Below are positions 1-5,160 of a stretch of DNA of 5,160 nt, in pieces. The notes beneath the pieces are model-generated. The model did not search any database, was not told the origin of the DNA, and was given only the letters and a program-made list of their open reading frames with translations. A program made the translations under genes and the position numbers. This DNA is from Fidelibacterota bacterium (GTDB taxonomy: Bacteria; Fidelibacterota; Fidelibacteria; Fidelibacterales; Fidelibacteraceae): NCBI GenBank assembly GCA_030629925.1, contig DAOVOB010000108.1, positions 1-5,160 of the forward strand. Reading direction: 5' to 3'. Numbering within the stretch: the stretch's first letter is position 1; each line of letters opens with the position of its first letter.

Positions 1-1
1 A

Positions 2-55
2 TTGGAACGAGCTTACGAGCAGATACGGACATTCGTTAAAAAACGTTATCATTAA
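2..55 (+). CDS. Probable C-terminal tail of an unidentified protein (5' end outside window)
   Basis: An open frame enters from the left edge and encodes 17 residues, LERAYEQIRTFVKKRYH, before a TAA stop at 53-55. The mix of charged and aromatic residues, with a basic amphipathic end, looks like a genuine protein C-terminus. The other two plus-strand frames are also open for a short way (to stops at 37-39 and 72-74), so the frame choice rests on composition only. The family cannot be recognised from this fragment. The tRNA gene begins 23 bases after the stop on the same strand, and the left arm of an inverted repeat overlaps the last codons. Confidence 0.4.
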   Translation: MERAYEQIRTFVKKRYH

Positions 56-72
56 CCTGCAAGTGTCCGTAT
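23..72 (+). repeat. Long-stem inverted repeat between upstream gene end and tRNA
   Basis: ATACGGACA (23-31) is the exact reverse complement of TGTCCGTAT (64-72). The stem extends inward by a T-G wobble and a T-A pair, giving 11 pairs. Nested inside, GTTAA (35-39) can pair with TTAAC (52-56). No T-tract follows the right arm, so it is not a canonical intrinsic terminator. It could be a T-less terminator, a 3'-end stabiliser for the upstream mRNA, or a processing structure for a transcript continuing into the tRNA, which starts seven bases later. The pairing is seen directly; the role is inferred. Confidence 0.5.
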
Positions 73-78
73 AGATCA

Positions 79-149
79 GCGGGTGTAGTTCAATGGTAGA
101 ACATTAGCTTCCCAAGCTAAATACGAGGGTCCGATTCCCTTCACCCGCT
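79..149 (+). tRNA. tRNA-Gly (anticodon CCC)
   Basis: The gene folds as a complete 71-nt cloverleaf. The acceptor stem is GCGGGTG (79-85) with CACCCGC (142-148). The D arm is GTTC/GAAC with loop AATGGTA. The anticodon arm is TTAGC/GCTAA with loop TTCCCAA, giving anticodon CCC at 111-113, which reads GGG. A 4-nt variable loop is followed by the T arm GAGGG/CCCTT, and the discriminator is T149, as expected for bacterial glycine tRNAs. CCA is not encoded (CTTA follows the discriminator), so it must be added after transcription. From memory, the body closely resembles E. coli glyU. One oddity is that the T loop reads TCCGATT (130-136), with C at the position that is normally U55 (pseudouridine). 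All stems are intact, so it is probably functional. Confidence 0.96.
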
Positions 150-174
150 CTTAATTCAGTAAGCAGTAATTAAA

Positions 175-265
175 AGACGTGAGACGTGAGACGTGAGACG
201 TGAGACGTGAGACGTGAGACGTGAGACGTGAGACGTGAGACGTGAGACGTGAGACGTGAGACGTG
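175..265 (+). repeat. Perfect heptanucleotide tandem repeat, 13 copies of AGACGTG
   Basis: The 7-bp unit AGACGTG is repeated exactly 13 times over 91 bases, with no mismatch or length variation, and breaks into unrelated sequence (AAGAACTT) on the right. It starts 25 bases after the tRNA and ends 231 bases before bipA. Because seven is not a multiple of three, every plus-strand frame soon meets TGA, so the array is non-coding on that strand. The minus strand is open and would read a repeated HVSRLTS heptapeptide in any frame, but no credible gene contains it. Perfect copies imply recent expansion or ongoing slippage (a VNTR locus). A regulatory role is possible but not shown. Confidence 0.98.
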
Positions 266-291
266 AAGAACTTTTCAAATTCTACTTATAC

Positions 292-321
292 TTGCAAGCT
301 ATATTTCTATTTCTATTTTTG
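292..321 (+). promoter_or_regulatory. Possible Bacteroidota-type promoter (TTG-19-TAnnTTTG)
   Basis: TATTTTTG at 314-321 matches the TAnnTTTG -7 element described for Bacteroidota primary sigma factors, and a TTG lies at 292-294 with a 19-base spacer. If used, transcription of bipA would begin near 328 with a leader of about 170 nt. The region is T-rich, so a chance match is quite possible, and the host phylum is not established. Confidence 0.2.
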
Positions 322-388
322 ATGATCACCACTTGATTTTTGTTTCTTGAATTGAACTAATTACGGCATAGTGCATACTGCTTACAAA

Positions 389-404
389 AGTATTTTGGAA
401 TACT
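389..404. repeat. Small inverted repeat AGTATT-TTGG-AATACT
   Basis: AGTATT (389-394) and AATACT (399-404) are exact reverse complements separated by the 4-base loop TTGG, about 93 bases upstream of the bipA start. It could be an operator half-site pair or a small mRNA hairpin in the leader. The stem is AT-rich and short, so chance is not excluded. Confidence 0.35.
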
Positions 405-416
405 ATTCACTATAGA

Positions 417-426
417 TTGTTAACAA
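417..426. repeat. Perfect 10-bp palindrome TTGTTAACAA
   Basis: TTGTTAACAA is its own reverse complement and lies 70 bases before the bipA GTG. Its size and symmetry fit a dimeric regulator site, but no regulator gene is adjacent and no second copy was seen in the window. Confidence 0.3.
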
Positions 427-484
427 AATAGTTGAAATATATCTCACACATTGTCTTTTTAGCCCCTATATTCGGCAGTTATCT

Positions 485-491
485 GAAAGGG
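485..491 (+). promoter_or_regulatory. Ribosome binding site of bipA (GAAAGGG)
   Basis: The purine-rich GAAAGGG ends five bases before the GTG at 497. This supports GTG as the start, together with the family-typical short N-terminus before the P-loop. Confidence 0.65.
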
Positions 492-496
492 ATACT

Positions 497-2296
497 GTGA
501 GAAAAGATACTATACGAAATATTGCCATTATCGCCCATGTGGATCATGGTAAAACGACCCTCATTGATGGGATGCTAAAACAAAGTGGAACCTTCCGTTT
601 AAATCAGGAAGTTGAAGCACGTATCATGGATTCAATGGATCTTGAACGTGAACGTGGAATTACGATTTCCGCAAAAAATACTGCTATACAACACGGCGAC
701 ATAAAGATAAATATTGTTGATACACCAGGACATGCCGATTTTGGTGGCGAAGTTGAACGTAGCTTGAACATGATCGATGGTGTGCTCCTTCTGGTTGATG
801 CATCTGAAGGTCCTTTACCCCAAACACGATTTGTATTAAAAAAAGCCTTAGAACGCTCCCTACCTGTCATATTGGTGATCAATAAGATCGATCGTAAGGA
901 TAGTCGTATAAATAGCGTGGTCAATGCAGTATATGATCTTTTCATTGATCTTGGCGCAAATGACGAACAACTTGATTTTCCTATTCTTTATACAAACGCC
1001 AAGGCCGGAATTGCTCATAAAGACTTATCTGACGGCTCTAAAGATCTTGAACCTCTTTTTGATACCCTTATTGATTATATTCCCGGACCGGAAGCTGATG
1101 ATGAAGCACCTGTATCTTTCTTGGTTACAAATTTGAGTTATGATAATTATGTCGGACAGATCGCTGTCGGCCGTTTACTCAACGGTGTTATCGAATTCAA
1201 TAAACCCTATGCTCATTGCAAAGAAAACAGTATCAATACAAATATTAAATTTTCTGCTTTATATACTTTTAAGGGGCTAAAACGTATTCCTGTCGAAAAA
1301 GTTTTTGCAGGTGATATTATTGCCCTTGCAGGCATTGACAAGATCAATATCGGAGATTCAATATCAGAGAATGAGAATCCTGTAGCATTGCCACGGATCA
1401 CAGTGGATGAACCTACGATCTCTATGGTGTTTTATGTGAACAACGGTCCTTTTGCCGGTACTGAAGGTAAATTCCTAACTTCGCGCAATATCAAAGAACG
1501 CTTAGAGCGTGAAGTTCTCAGCAATGTCTCAGTTCAAGTTAAACCTACAGAACGAGCCGATGCATTTGAAGTCTGTGGTCGTGGTGAATTACAGATGGCA
1601 ATTCTGATCGAGACGATGCGTCGGGAAGGATTTGAATTATTAGTATCAAAGCCACATGTAATTACACGTGAAATTGAAGGCAAGCTCCATGAACCTGTTG
1701 AACATGTACATATTGAGGTTCCGGAAGAATTTGTTGGTGTAGTAACTGAAAAACTTTCAAAACGTAAAGGCCGTATTCACAGTATGCTCAATAACGGCAT
1801 GGGTTATACTCATCTTGAATTTCGCGTACCTTCCAGAGGATTGATCGGTTTTAGAAGTCAGTTTTTGACCGATACCAGAGGAAGGGGTATTCTCAACAGT
1901 CTTTTCCACGGTTTCGCACCTTGGTTCGGGGATATTCCGCAACGAAATACCGGTGCTATTATTGCAGATCGCCCGGGGAGAGTAACCGCTTATGCCAGTC
2001 TTGCTATGGAAGACCGCGGAACATTGCTCATCTCAGTTGGAGAAAAAGTCTATGCAGGCATGGTTGTTGGAGAACGTAATTTACCTCAGGACTTGCGTGT
2101 CAATATCGTAAGAGAAAAAAAACTTACCAATATGCGTGCCTCAAGTTCTGATACAACTGTTACTCTTCATGCTCCCAGAATATTGACCTTGGATCAGGCT
2201 ATTGAATTCATCTCAGAAGATGAGGTTGTTGAGATCACTCCGAAATCTGTCCGCTTACGGAAATTCTATCTTGATAGCCGCCTAGGTAAACAATAA
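497..2296 (+). CDS. bipA: Ribosome-associated translational GTPase BipA/TypA
   Basis: The 599-aa product is close to the usual family length of about 605. BipA is an EF-G/LepA-related GTPase that binds the ribosome and helps 50S subunit assembly, stress adaptation and growth at low temperature. The G domain (about 1-200) shows G1 AHVDHGKT (13-20), G2 RGIT (53-56), G3 DTPGH (75-79), G4 NKID (129-132) and a G5 region TNAKA (166-170). An EF-Tu domain-2-like barrel follows (about 205-295), then EF-G III- and V-like domains (about 305-385 and 395-480). The BipA-specific C-terminal domain carries KKLTNMRASSSD (541-552). All nucleotide-binding motifs are intact. The start is GTG, chosen because of the Shine-Dalgarno and because only 12 residues then precede the P-loop, as in relatives. 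The segment around 474-500 (APWFGDIPQRNTG, ADRPGRVTAYA) differs from the E. coli protein, consistent with a non-proteobacterial host. The next gene lies 56 bases downstream on the same strand and may be co-transcribed. Confidence 0.98.
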   Translation: MRKDTIRNIAIIAHVDHGKTTLIDGMLKQSGTFRLNQEVEARIMDSMDLERERGITISAKNTAIQHGDIKINIVDTPGHADFGGEVERSLNMIDGVLLLVDASEGPLPQTRFVLKKALERSLPVILVINKIDRKDSRINSVVNAVYDLFIDLGANDEQLDFPILYTNAKAGIAHKDLSDGSKDLEPLFDTLIDYIPGPEADDEAPVSFLVTNLSYDNYVGQIAVGRLLNGVIEFNKPYAHCKENSINTNIKFSALYTFKGLKRIPVEKVFAGDIIALAGIDKINIGDSISENENPVALPRITVDEPTISMVFYVNNGPFAGTEGKFLTSRNIKERLEREVLSNVSVQVKPTERADAFEVCGRGELQMAILIETMRREGFELLVSKPHVITREIEGKLHEPVEHVHIEVPEEFVGVVTEKLSKRKGRIHSMLNNGMGYTHLEFRVPSRGLIGFRSQFLTDTRGRGILNSLFHGFAPWFGDIPQRNTGAIIADRPGRVTAYASLAMEDRGTLLISVGEKVYAGMVVGERNLPQDLRVNIVREKKLTNMRASSSDTTVTLHAPRILTLDQAIEFISEDEVVEITPKSVRLRKFYLDSRLGKQ

Positions 2297-2352
2297 AATT
2301 CAAATATTTTTTGGGTGCACTAAACATAATATTCCTTTATATTGATCATTAG

Positions 2353-2856
2353 ATGAAACGGATTTGTGCTTGGTGTCAGACATCTTTGGGAGAGGTCAGC
2401 TCTAATATTCATAGTGAACAGGCTATTACTCATGGCATTTGTGATATTTGCCTAAATAACCTTTTTGTAGATAGAGATATTGATTTTATTCCTTTTCTTA
2501 ATTCACTTTCAGCTCCAGTAATACTCATTGACGATAACAATACCTATCTCTCTGCTAATTCAAAGGCTTTGGATGTTCTTGCTAAAGACCATCAGTTTCT
2601 TAAGCAAAAGAGAACCGGGGATGTGTTTACATGCGAAAATGCACATTTAGAGGGTGGTTGTGGTCACACAAATCGATGCGGCGGATGCCAAATGCTTCAA
2701 TTGATCAATGATACGTATGAAGGAAAAGATAGTTTTGATCACGTGCCTGTAACCTTATTTCAAAAACATGGTGACGTGCGGCATAAGCTAAATCTTGAAT
2801 TGACTACTGAAAAAGTCAATGGTCTTGTTTTGATGCGTATTGATAATCACGAATAA
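2353..2856 (+). CDS. Stand-alone Cys-rich PAS-like protein with N-terminal CxxC/CxxC zinc-finger-like motif
   Basis: The 167-aa protein has three parts. Residues 1-38 contain C5-x2-C8 (ICAWC) and C30-x2-C33 (THGICDIC), resembling the ICxWC...HGICPxC module often attached to PAS and response-regulator proteins; it probably binds a metal. Residues about 46-80 (APVILIDDNNTYLSAN) look like the first strands and helix of a PAS domain. Residues 90-124 form a second cluster, C94, C103, C109 and C112, in the pattern CENAHLEGGCGHTNRCGGC. I recall this from Cys-rich PAS domains of sensor kinases. There is no kinase, GGDEF, DNA-binding or other output domain, no signal peptide and no membrane segment. 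It is therefore probably a soluble redox- or metal-responsive partner protein. The ATG is fixed by an in-frame TAG just before it (2350-2352). No Shine-Dalgarno is visible. The family assignment is moderately sure; the ligand and partner are unknown. Confidence 0.85.
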   Translation: MKRICAWCQTSLGEVSSNIHSEQAITHGICDICLNNLFVDRDIDFIPFLNSLSAPVILIDDNNTYLSANSKALDVLAKDHQFLKQKRTGDVFTCENAHLEGGCGHTNRCGGCQMLQLINDTYEGKDSFDHVPVTLFQKHGDVRHKLNLELTTEKVNGLVLMRIDNHE

Positions 2857-2870
2857 AAAAATCTTCCACA

Positions 2871-2888
2871 ATTATTCATAAGAATAAT
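2871..2888. terminator. Weak AT-rich hairpin at the convergent gene junction
   Basis: ATTATTC (2871-2877) pairs with GAATAAT (2882-2888) around the loop ATAA, at the point where the plus-strand PAS-like gene and the minus-strand operon converge. On the minus strand, a run of T's (complement of 2854-2860) follows ten bases after the stem. The stem has a single G-C pair and the T-run is displaced, so termination here is only a possibility. Confidence 0.25.
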
Positions 2889-3585
2889 AGAAATCCATAT
2901 CTTTGAATTTCCACTTGTTGTCTACTTTATATCTTAAAGTTGAAAAACCATGCATTTCCATTATTCTTCCATTGCTTTTATTGACGACATAATAAACTTC
3001 ATCAACGAACCAATCTATTAATTTACTTTTAGGTTTCATTTGCAACACAATGCATCCCGGTCTTTCATAATTAGAGTCATCAATCATGACAACCTTCATC
3101 TTAATAAGTCGTGTAACCTCAGAAGCAAATATATAGAAATCTACCGATCCACCATTTTGAAACACCTCCAGATATCTTCGAAGAACAAATTGTTGATTCG
3201 GTGCAAATACAAGTGGAAGCTTAAGCTTTCGAGTTATATTTTTTTCTTTTCCATTTTTTATGTGTTTTAATTCGACATCATTGCCTTTTCTTACAAGGCT
3301 GGAGAACTCGCCGATCTGGTAAAACTGAAATGAATTGTAAATAGGCTCATCATTTACAAGTATAACTTTGTCTTCAACATACAGTTTACCATCGGGAGTA
3401 TAGTAAATGTGATTTATAAAGGTAGTGTCACCTTTTTGCTCAACAGTATTTGTATGGGTATAAGCAAGTTGCTCCGGCTCACCTTCGGGATAAATTTTTG
3501 CATAAAATATATCGTCTGAATATGCAATTGAAATGCCGAGCGCAAGTAGTACAAAAATCATTTTATGTATCTTAGCTTTTATCAT
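2872..3585 (-). CDS. Exported protein of unknown function, predicted beta-rich
   Basis: The 237-aa product starts with a basic n-region, a hydrophobic core (about residues 9-20) and an AYS site (21-23) followed by DD, a good type I signal peptide. There is no lipobox, so a soluble periplasmic or secreted protein is expected. The mature part alternates hydrophobic and charged residues as in beta-sheet proteins and contains LKLPLVFAPNQQFVLRRYLE (121-140), then CIVLQMKPKSKLIDWFVDEV (178-197) and NGRIMEMHGFSTLR (205-218). That order recalls periplasmic proteins with a central 'xGxxVxF' strand and a closing 'L.R..GxSxL' strand, but I cannot name the family. No catalytic motif is apparent. The start lies 38 bases after the beta-lactamase-like gene. 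A TAAGGA sits about 11 bases upstream, a somewhat long spacing. It is probably the last gene of the minus-strand unit. Confidence 0.85.
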   Translation of the reverse strand: MIKAKIHKMIFVLLALGISIAYSDDIFYAKIYPEGEPEQLAYTHTNTVEQKGDTTFINHIYYTPDGKLYVEDKVILVNDEPIYNSFQFYQIGEFSSLVRKGNDVELKHIKNGKEKNITRKLKLPLVFAPNQQFVLRRYLEVFQNGGSVDFYIFASEVTRLIKMKVVMIDDSNYERPGCIVLQMKPKSKLIDWFVDEVYYVVNKSNGRIMEMHGFSTLRYKVDNKWKFKDMDFYYSYE

Positions 3586-3623
3586 TGAAACTTATATCCT
3601 TAATGTTAGATTATTTAAAATTA

Positions 3624-4718
3624 CTATCTAAGAAAAGCCTTAACAACCGCATCATTTACAGCTCGGCGAGTAGGTGTAACCGATTTTTTATCCTGAGGGT
3701 AAACACGGTTTGTCAGCAATACGATGAAAATATCTTTTTCATGATCGATCCACGCACATGTTCCTGTATAACCGGTATGACCGATAGCTGTTTCAGCAAG
3801 TTTATCTCCTGCGGAGCTACGATAATTATTCATACCCCATGCGTATGCCCGCGTACCTGCCTGTAGGGTTATAAATGGTAGAATGGTCTCTTCTGATACA
3901 TAACTTGTGTTCTTATACTTTCCTTTGCCCAGCATCATCTGGCAGAATTTGGCAATCTCCGGTCCTGTTGAAAATAAACCGGCATTTCCCGAATAACCCT
4001 CTAACGAAAGTGCAAGTGGATCATGCACTTCTCCCTGACGAATTATTTCCACACCAGTACTATCACCAATCGTTGGCGTACAAAATTGTTTCATTTTTTC
4101 ATTCGGAGAAAACACGGTTCTGTGCATATCCATTGGGTCTGTGTAGACCTCTTTATAGAATTCCCACATTGGCATTCCAGTAGCAACTTCAACCACTCGC
4201 ATCAATGTAATAAAATTAAGACAACTGTATTTATAATCACCTAATTCACAAGCCATTTCAATATTCATAATTATATTTAATGTTTCTTGTGCTGATTTTC
4301 CGGCCTTGGTATAGGATGGCAACCCACTATTATGCATTAGCAAGTGCTTAACCTTGATGACATCTTTACCATGATTATTGAATTCAGGTAAATAATCAAT
4401 CACCGCTTTTTCGGGATCGACCAATCCCGAGTCTATGCATTTCATTGCACACATACCGCTTGCAAATACTTTGGTCAATGAAGCCATATCAAACATGGAA
4501 TTTAGTTCTACGAGTGTTGAATTTTCATTATAAGTATAATGACCATAAGCTTTTTGATAGAGAATTTTATCTGAGTTCCCAACGATCAATACTGCGCCGG
4601 GAAATATTCTCTCTTCAATAGCATTTTCAATAATTGTATCAACAGGTTTATGTTCCTTAACAGTACAAGATGATAACAACACCATAAGTATAACGAATCC
4701 CAATCCAATTTTCTTCAT
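3624..4718 (-). CDS. Serine beta-lactamase-fold lipoprotein (class C/PBP-like serine hydrolase)
   Basis: The 364-aa product starts with a lipoprotein signal, MKK then a hydrophobic core and lipobox LSSC (C18). T19 at +2 argues for outer-membrane rather than inner-membrane placement in a diderm. The body is the Beta-lactamase/CubicO-type fold. It has S80-L-T-K83 as the SxxK nucleophile motif, the context LLMHNSGLPSYT (127-137), a Y164-S165-C166 second motif, GEVHDPLALSLEGYSGNAGL (229-248) running into FSTGPEIAKF, and H314-T-G316 (GHTGYTGTCAWID) in place of KTG. These signatures match the family found both alone and fused behind GH3 N-acetylglucosaminidases, so action on peptidoglycan or another D-amino acid or ester substrate is plausible. 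The class alone does not imply antibiotic resistance. The usual third residue of YSD/YSN is Cys here. GGGAGAG lies five bases before the ATG. The gene begins 22 bases after the upstream partial gene, suggesting one operon. Confidence 0.93.
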   Translation of the reverse strand: MKKIGLGFVILMVLLSSCTVKEHKPVDTIIENAIEERIFPGAVLIVGNSDKILYQKAYGHYTYNENSTLVELNSMFDMASLTKVFASGMCAMKCIDSGLVDPEKAVIDYLPEFNNHGKDVIKVKHLLMHNSGLPSYTKAGKSAQETLNIIMNIEMACELGDYKYSCLNFITLMRVVEVATGMPMWEFYKEVYTDPMDMHRTVFSPNEKMKQFCTPTIGDSTGVEIIRQGEVHDPLALSLEGYSGNAGLFSTGPEIAKFCQMMLGKGKYKNTSYVSEETILPFITLQAGTRAYAWGMNNYRSSAGDKLAETAIGHTGYTGTCAWIDHEKDIFIVLLTNRVYPQDKKSVTPTRRAVNDAVVKAFLR

Positions 4719-4721
4719 TTA

Positions 4722-4728
4722 CTCTCCC
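4722..4728 (-). promoter_or_regulatory. Ribosome binding site of the beta-lactamase-like gene
   Basis: On the minus strand GGGAGAG lies immediately upstream of TAA-ATG, three to five bases before the start depending on alignment. It is the strongest Shine-Dalgarno in the window and supports the ATG at 4718. Confidence 0.7.
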
Positions 4729-4740
4729 AATAATGATCTA

Positions 4741-5160
4741 TTAAAAATATGCTTTCAGATCCGACCAGGTAGCATCGGTAGATACAGGGATATCCTGCCA
4801 ATAATAGATCACCCAATAATTCTGATTATTTCTAATTAATTTAATATAACTGCGCCCATTAAACTGTCTATCCACTCCCTGTCGGGTATGGTTAGCAATA
4901 ATATTATAGTTTATCTGATATGAGATCGTATCACCTTCATCACTGTCGGGGACATCGTCATTCGTGATAGACAGCATTAATAAAGAATCATTCGGACAAG
5001 CTGCCAATAATTCCTGAAAATACAGTTCTTCACTTTGAATATTCCAATCTGGAGGAAATACTACCGCTTTAACAGGGGCAGCGGAAAAATGATATGCTTT
5101 CCCGGATGTAAGTGAGTCTGACAGACAGCGTGTATATATATCATATTCACGATATAAAAA
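4741..5160 (-). CDS. C-terminal part of an unidentified protein (5' end outside window)
   Basis: The minus-strand frame is open from the right edge (codon 5160-5158) to TAA at 4743-4741, giving 139 residues that begin FLYREYDIYTRCLSDSL and end TWSDLKAYF. A TTG at 5007 could serve as a start for an 88-aa version. The coding-like sequence continues unbroken upstream of it (SGKAYHFSAAPVKAVVFPPD, WNIQSEELYFQELL), so the truncated reading is preferred. The closing part (SYIKLIRNNQNYWVIYYWQD, then TWSDLKAYF) has alternating aromatic strands ending in a W-x-x-L-K motif. This resembles the last strands of NTF2-like (SnoaL-type) lipoproteins, but that is an impression, not an identification. The next gene follows after 22 bases, so translation and transcription are probably linked. 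Export cannot be judged without the N-terminus. Confidence 0.8.
   Translation of the reverse strand, partial: FLYREYDIYTRCLSDSLTSGKAYHFSAAPVKAVVFPPDWNIQSEELYFQELLAACPNDSLLMLSITNDDVPDSDEGDTISYQINYNIIANHTRQGVDRQFNGRSYIKLIRNNQNYWVIYYWQDIPVSTDATWSDLKAYF

Larger units (their letters stand above)
266..496. other. AT-rich intergenic leader upstream of bipA
   Basis: This is the right part of a gene-free stretch of about 350 bases (150-496). Apart from the heptamer array, the stretch holds two small palindromes (389-404 and 417-426), a possible Bacteroidota-type promoter (292-321) and the bipA ribosome binding site (485-491). No sigma70 pair with good -35 and -10 boxes and a 16-18 base spacer is apparent. 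The closest are TTGTTA at 417-422 with TATATC at 438-443 (spacer 15), and a lone TATATT at 467-472. No small ORF with a ribosome binding site was found. Positions 150-174, between tRNA and array, contain only a weak TTAATT/AATTAA inverted repeat. Confidence 0.6.

Noticed and set aside
79..149. tRNA as an integration (att) site for a mobile element
   Set aside because: No integrase, phage gene or duplicated tRNA 3' end was found in the window. The neighbouring genes look like ordinary chromosomal content.
151..173. TTAATT/AATTAA inverted repeat as a tRNA terminator
   Set aside because: The six-pair stem is all A-T with an 11-base loop and no following T-run, too weak to call.
175..265. CRISPR array
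   Set aside because: The units are 7 bp and directly adjacent with no spacers, and there are no cas genes. It is a simple tandem repeat.
175..266. Minus-strand coding repeat (HVSRLTS heptapeptide)
   Set aside because: The minus strand is open through the array in all frames, but stops flank it closely on the right (TGA, TAA and TAG within 271-300) and no start with a ribosome binding site leads into it.
604..945. Minus-strand open frame of 113 codons inside bipA
   Set aside because: It lies antisense within the conserved G domain of bipA, and its arginine/serine-rich product looks like a shadow translation. No ribosome binding site or family was recognised.
2297..2352. Intrinsic terminator after bipA (T-run at 2306-2312)
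   Set aside because: The T-run has no GC-containing stem in front of it, so read-through into the PAS-like gene is equally likely.
3585..4244. Several plus-strand open frames (93, 102 and 73 codons) opposite the beta-lactamase-like gene
   Set aside because: They overlap each other and the well-supported minus-strand gene. Their products have no recognisable domain and odd His/Ser/Leu-rich composition, as expected for antisense shadows.
4741..5007. Complete 88-aa gene starting at TTG 5007
   Set aside because: The frame is open with protein-like sequence all the way to the window edge, and there is no Shine-Dalgarno before the TTG. It is better read as the end of a longer gene.

Overview
The window is a low-GC stretch (roughly 35-40% by eye) of a bacterial chromosome. 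It holds a tRNA gene, a translational GTPase and a set of envelope proteins. The host is probably a diderm (Gram-negative type): one gene carries a lipoprotein signal with a lipobox, and a neighbour has a type I signal peptide. The tRNA has no encoded CCA. Several starts lack a strong Shine-Dalgarno, and one upstream element resembles a Bacteroidota-type promoter. The C-terminal part of BipA is clearly bacterial but differs from the E. coli form. This suggests a Bacteroidota/Cloacimonadota-like (FCB-type) lineage, but the sequence alone does not settle the phylum.

Layout, left to right. Positions 1-55 probably hold the last codons of an unidentified plus-strand gene. A long inverted repeat (23-72) spans its stop codon and ends just before a tRNA-Gly(CCC) gene (79-149). 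A perfect 13-copy array of a 7-bp unit follows (175-265). Next is an AT-rich leader (266-496) with two small palindromes and no convincing sigma70 promoter. It ends in a Shine-Dalgarno and the GTG start of bipA/typA (497-2296), a full-length ribosome-associated GTPase. After 56 bases comes a 167-aa protein (2353-2856) with two cysteine clusters and a PAS-like core but no output domain.

The right half is on the minus strand and converges on the plus-strand genes with a 15-base gap. Read in its own direction, it starts with the C-terminal 139 residues of an unidentified protein that is cut by the window edge (5160-4741). A serine-beta-lactamase-fold lipoprotein follows (4718-3624), then a small exported protein of unknown function (3585-2872). 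Gaps of 22 and 38 bases suggest one transcription unit whose promoter lies beyond the right edge.

Functionally, the left half is translation-related (tRNA-Gly, BipA) with an orphan metal- or redox-type sensor attached. The right half is an envelope/periplasm cassette. I do not see a phage, transposon, CRISPR array, toxin-antitoxin pair or defence island. The more unusual points are the undecayed heptamer array, a C in place of the near-universal U55 in the tRNA, a Cys replacing the usual Asp/Asn in the second catalytic motif of the beta-lactamase-like protein, and the stand-alone Cys-rich PAS protein with no visible ribosome binding site.
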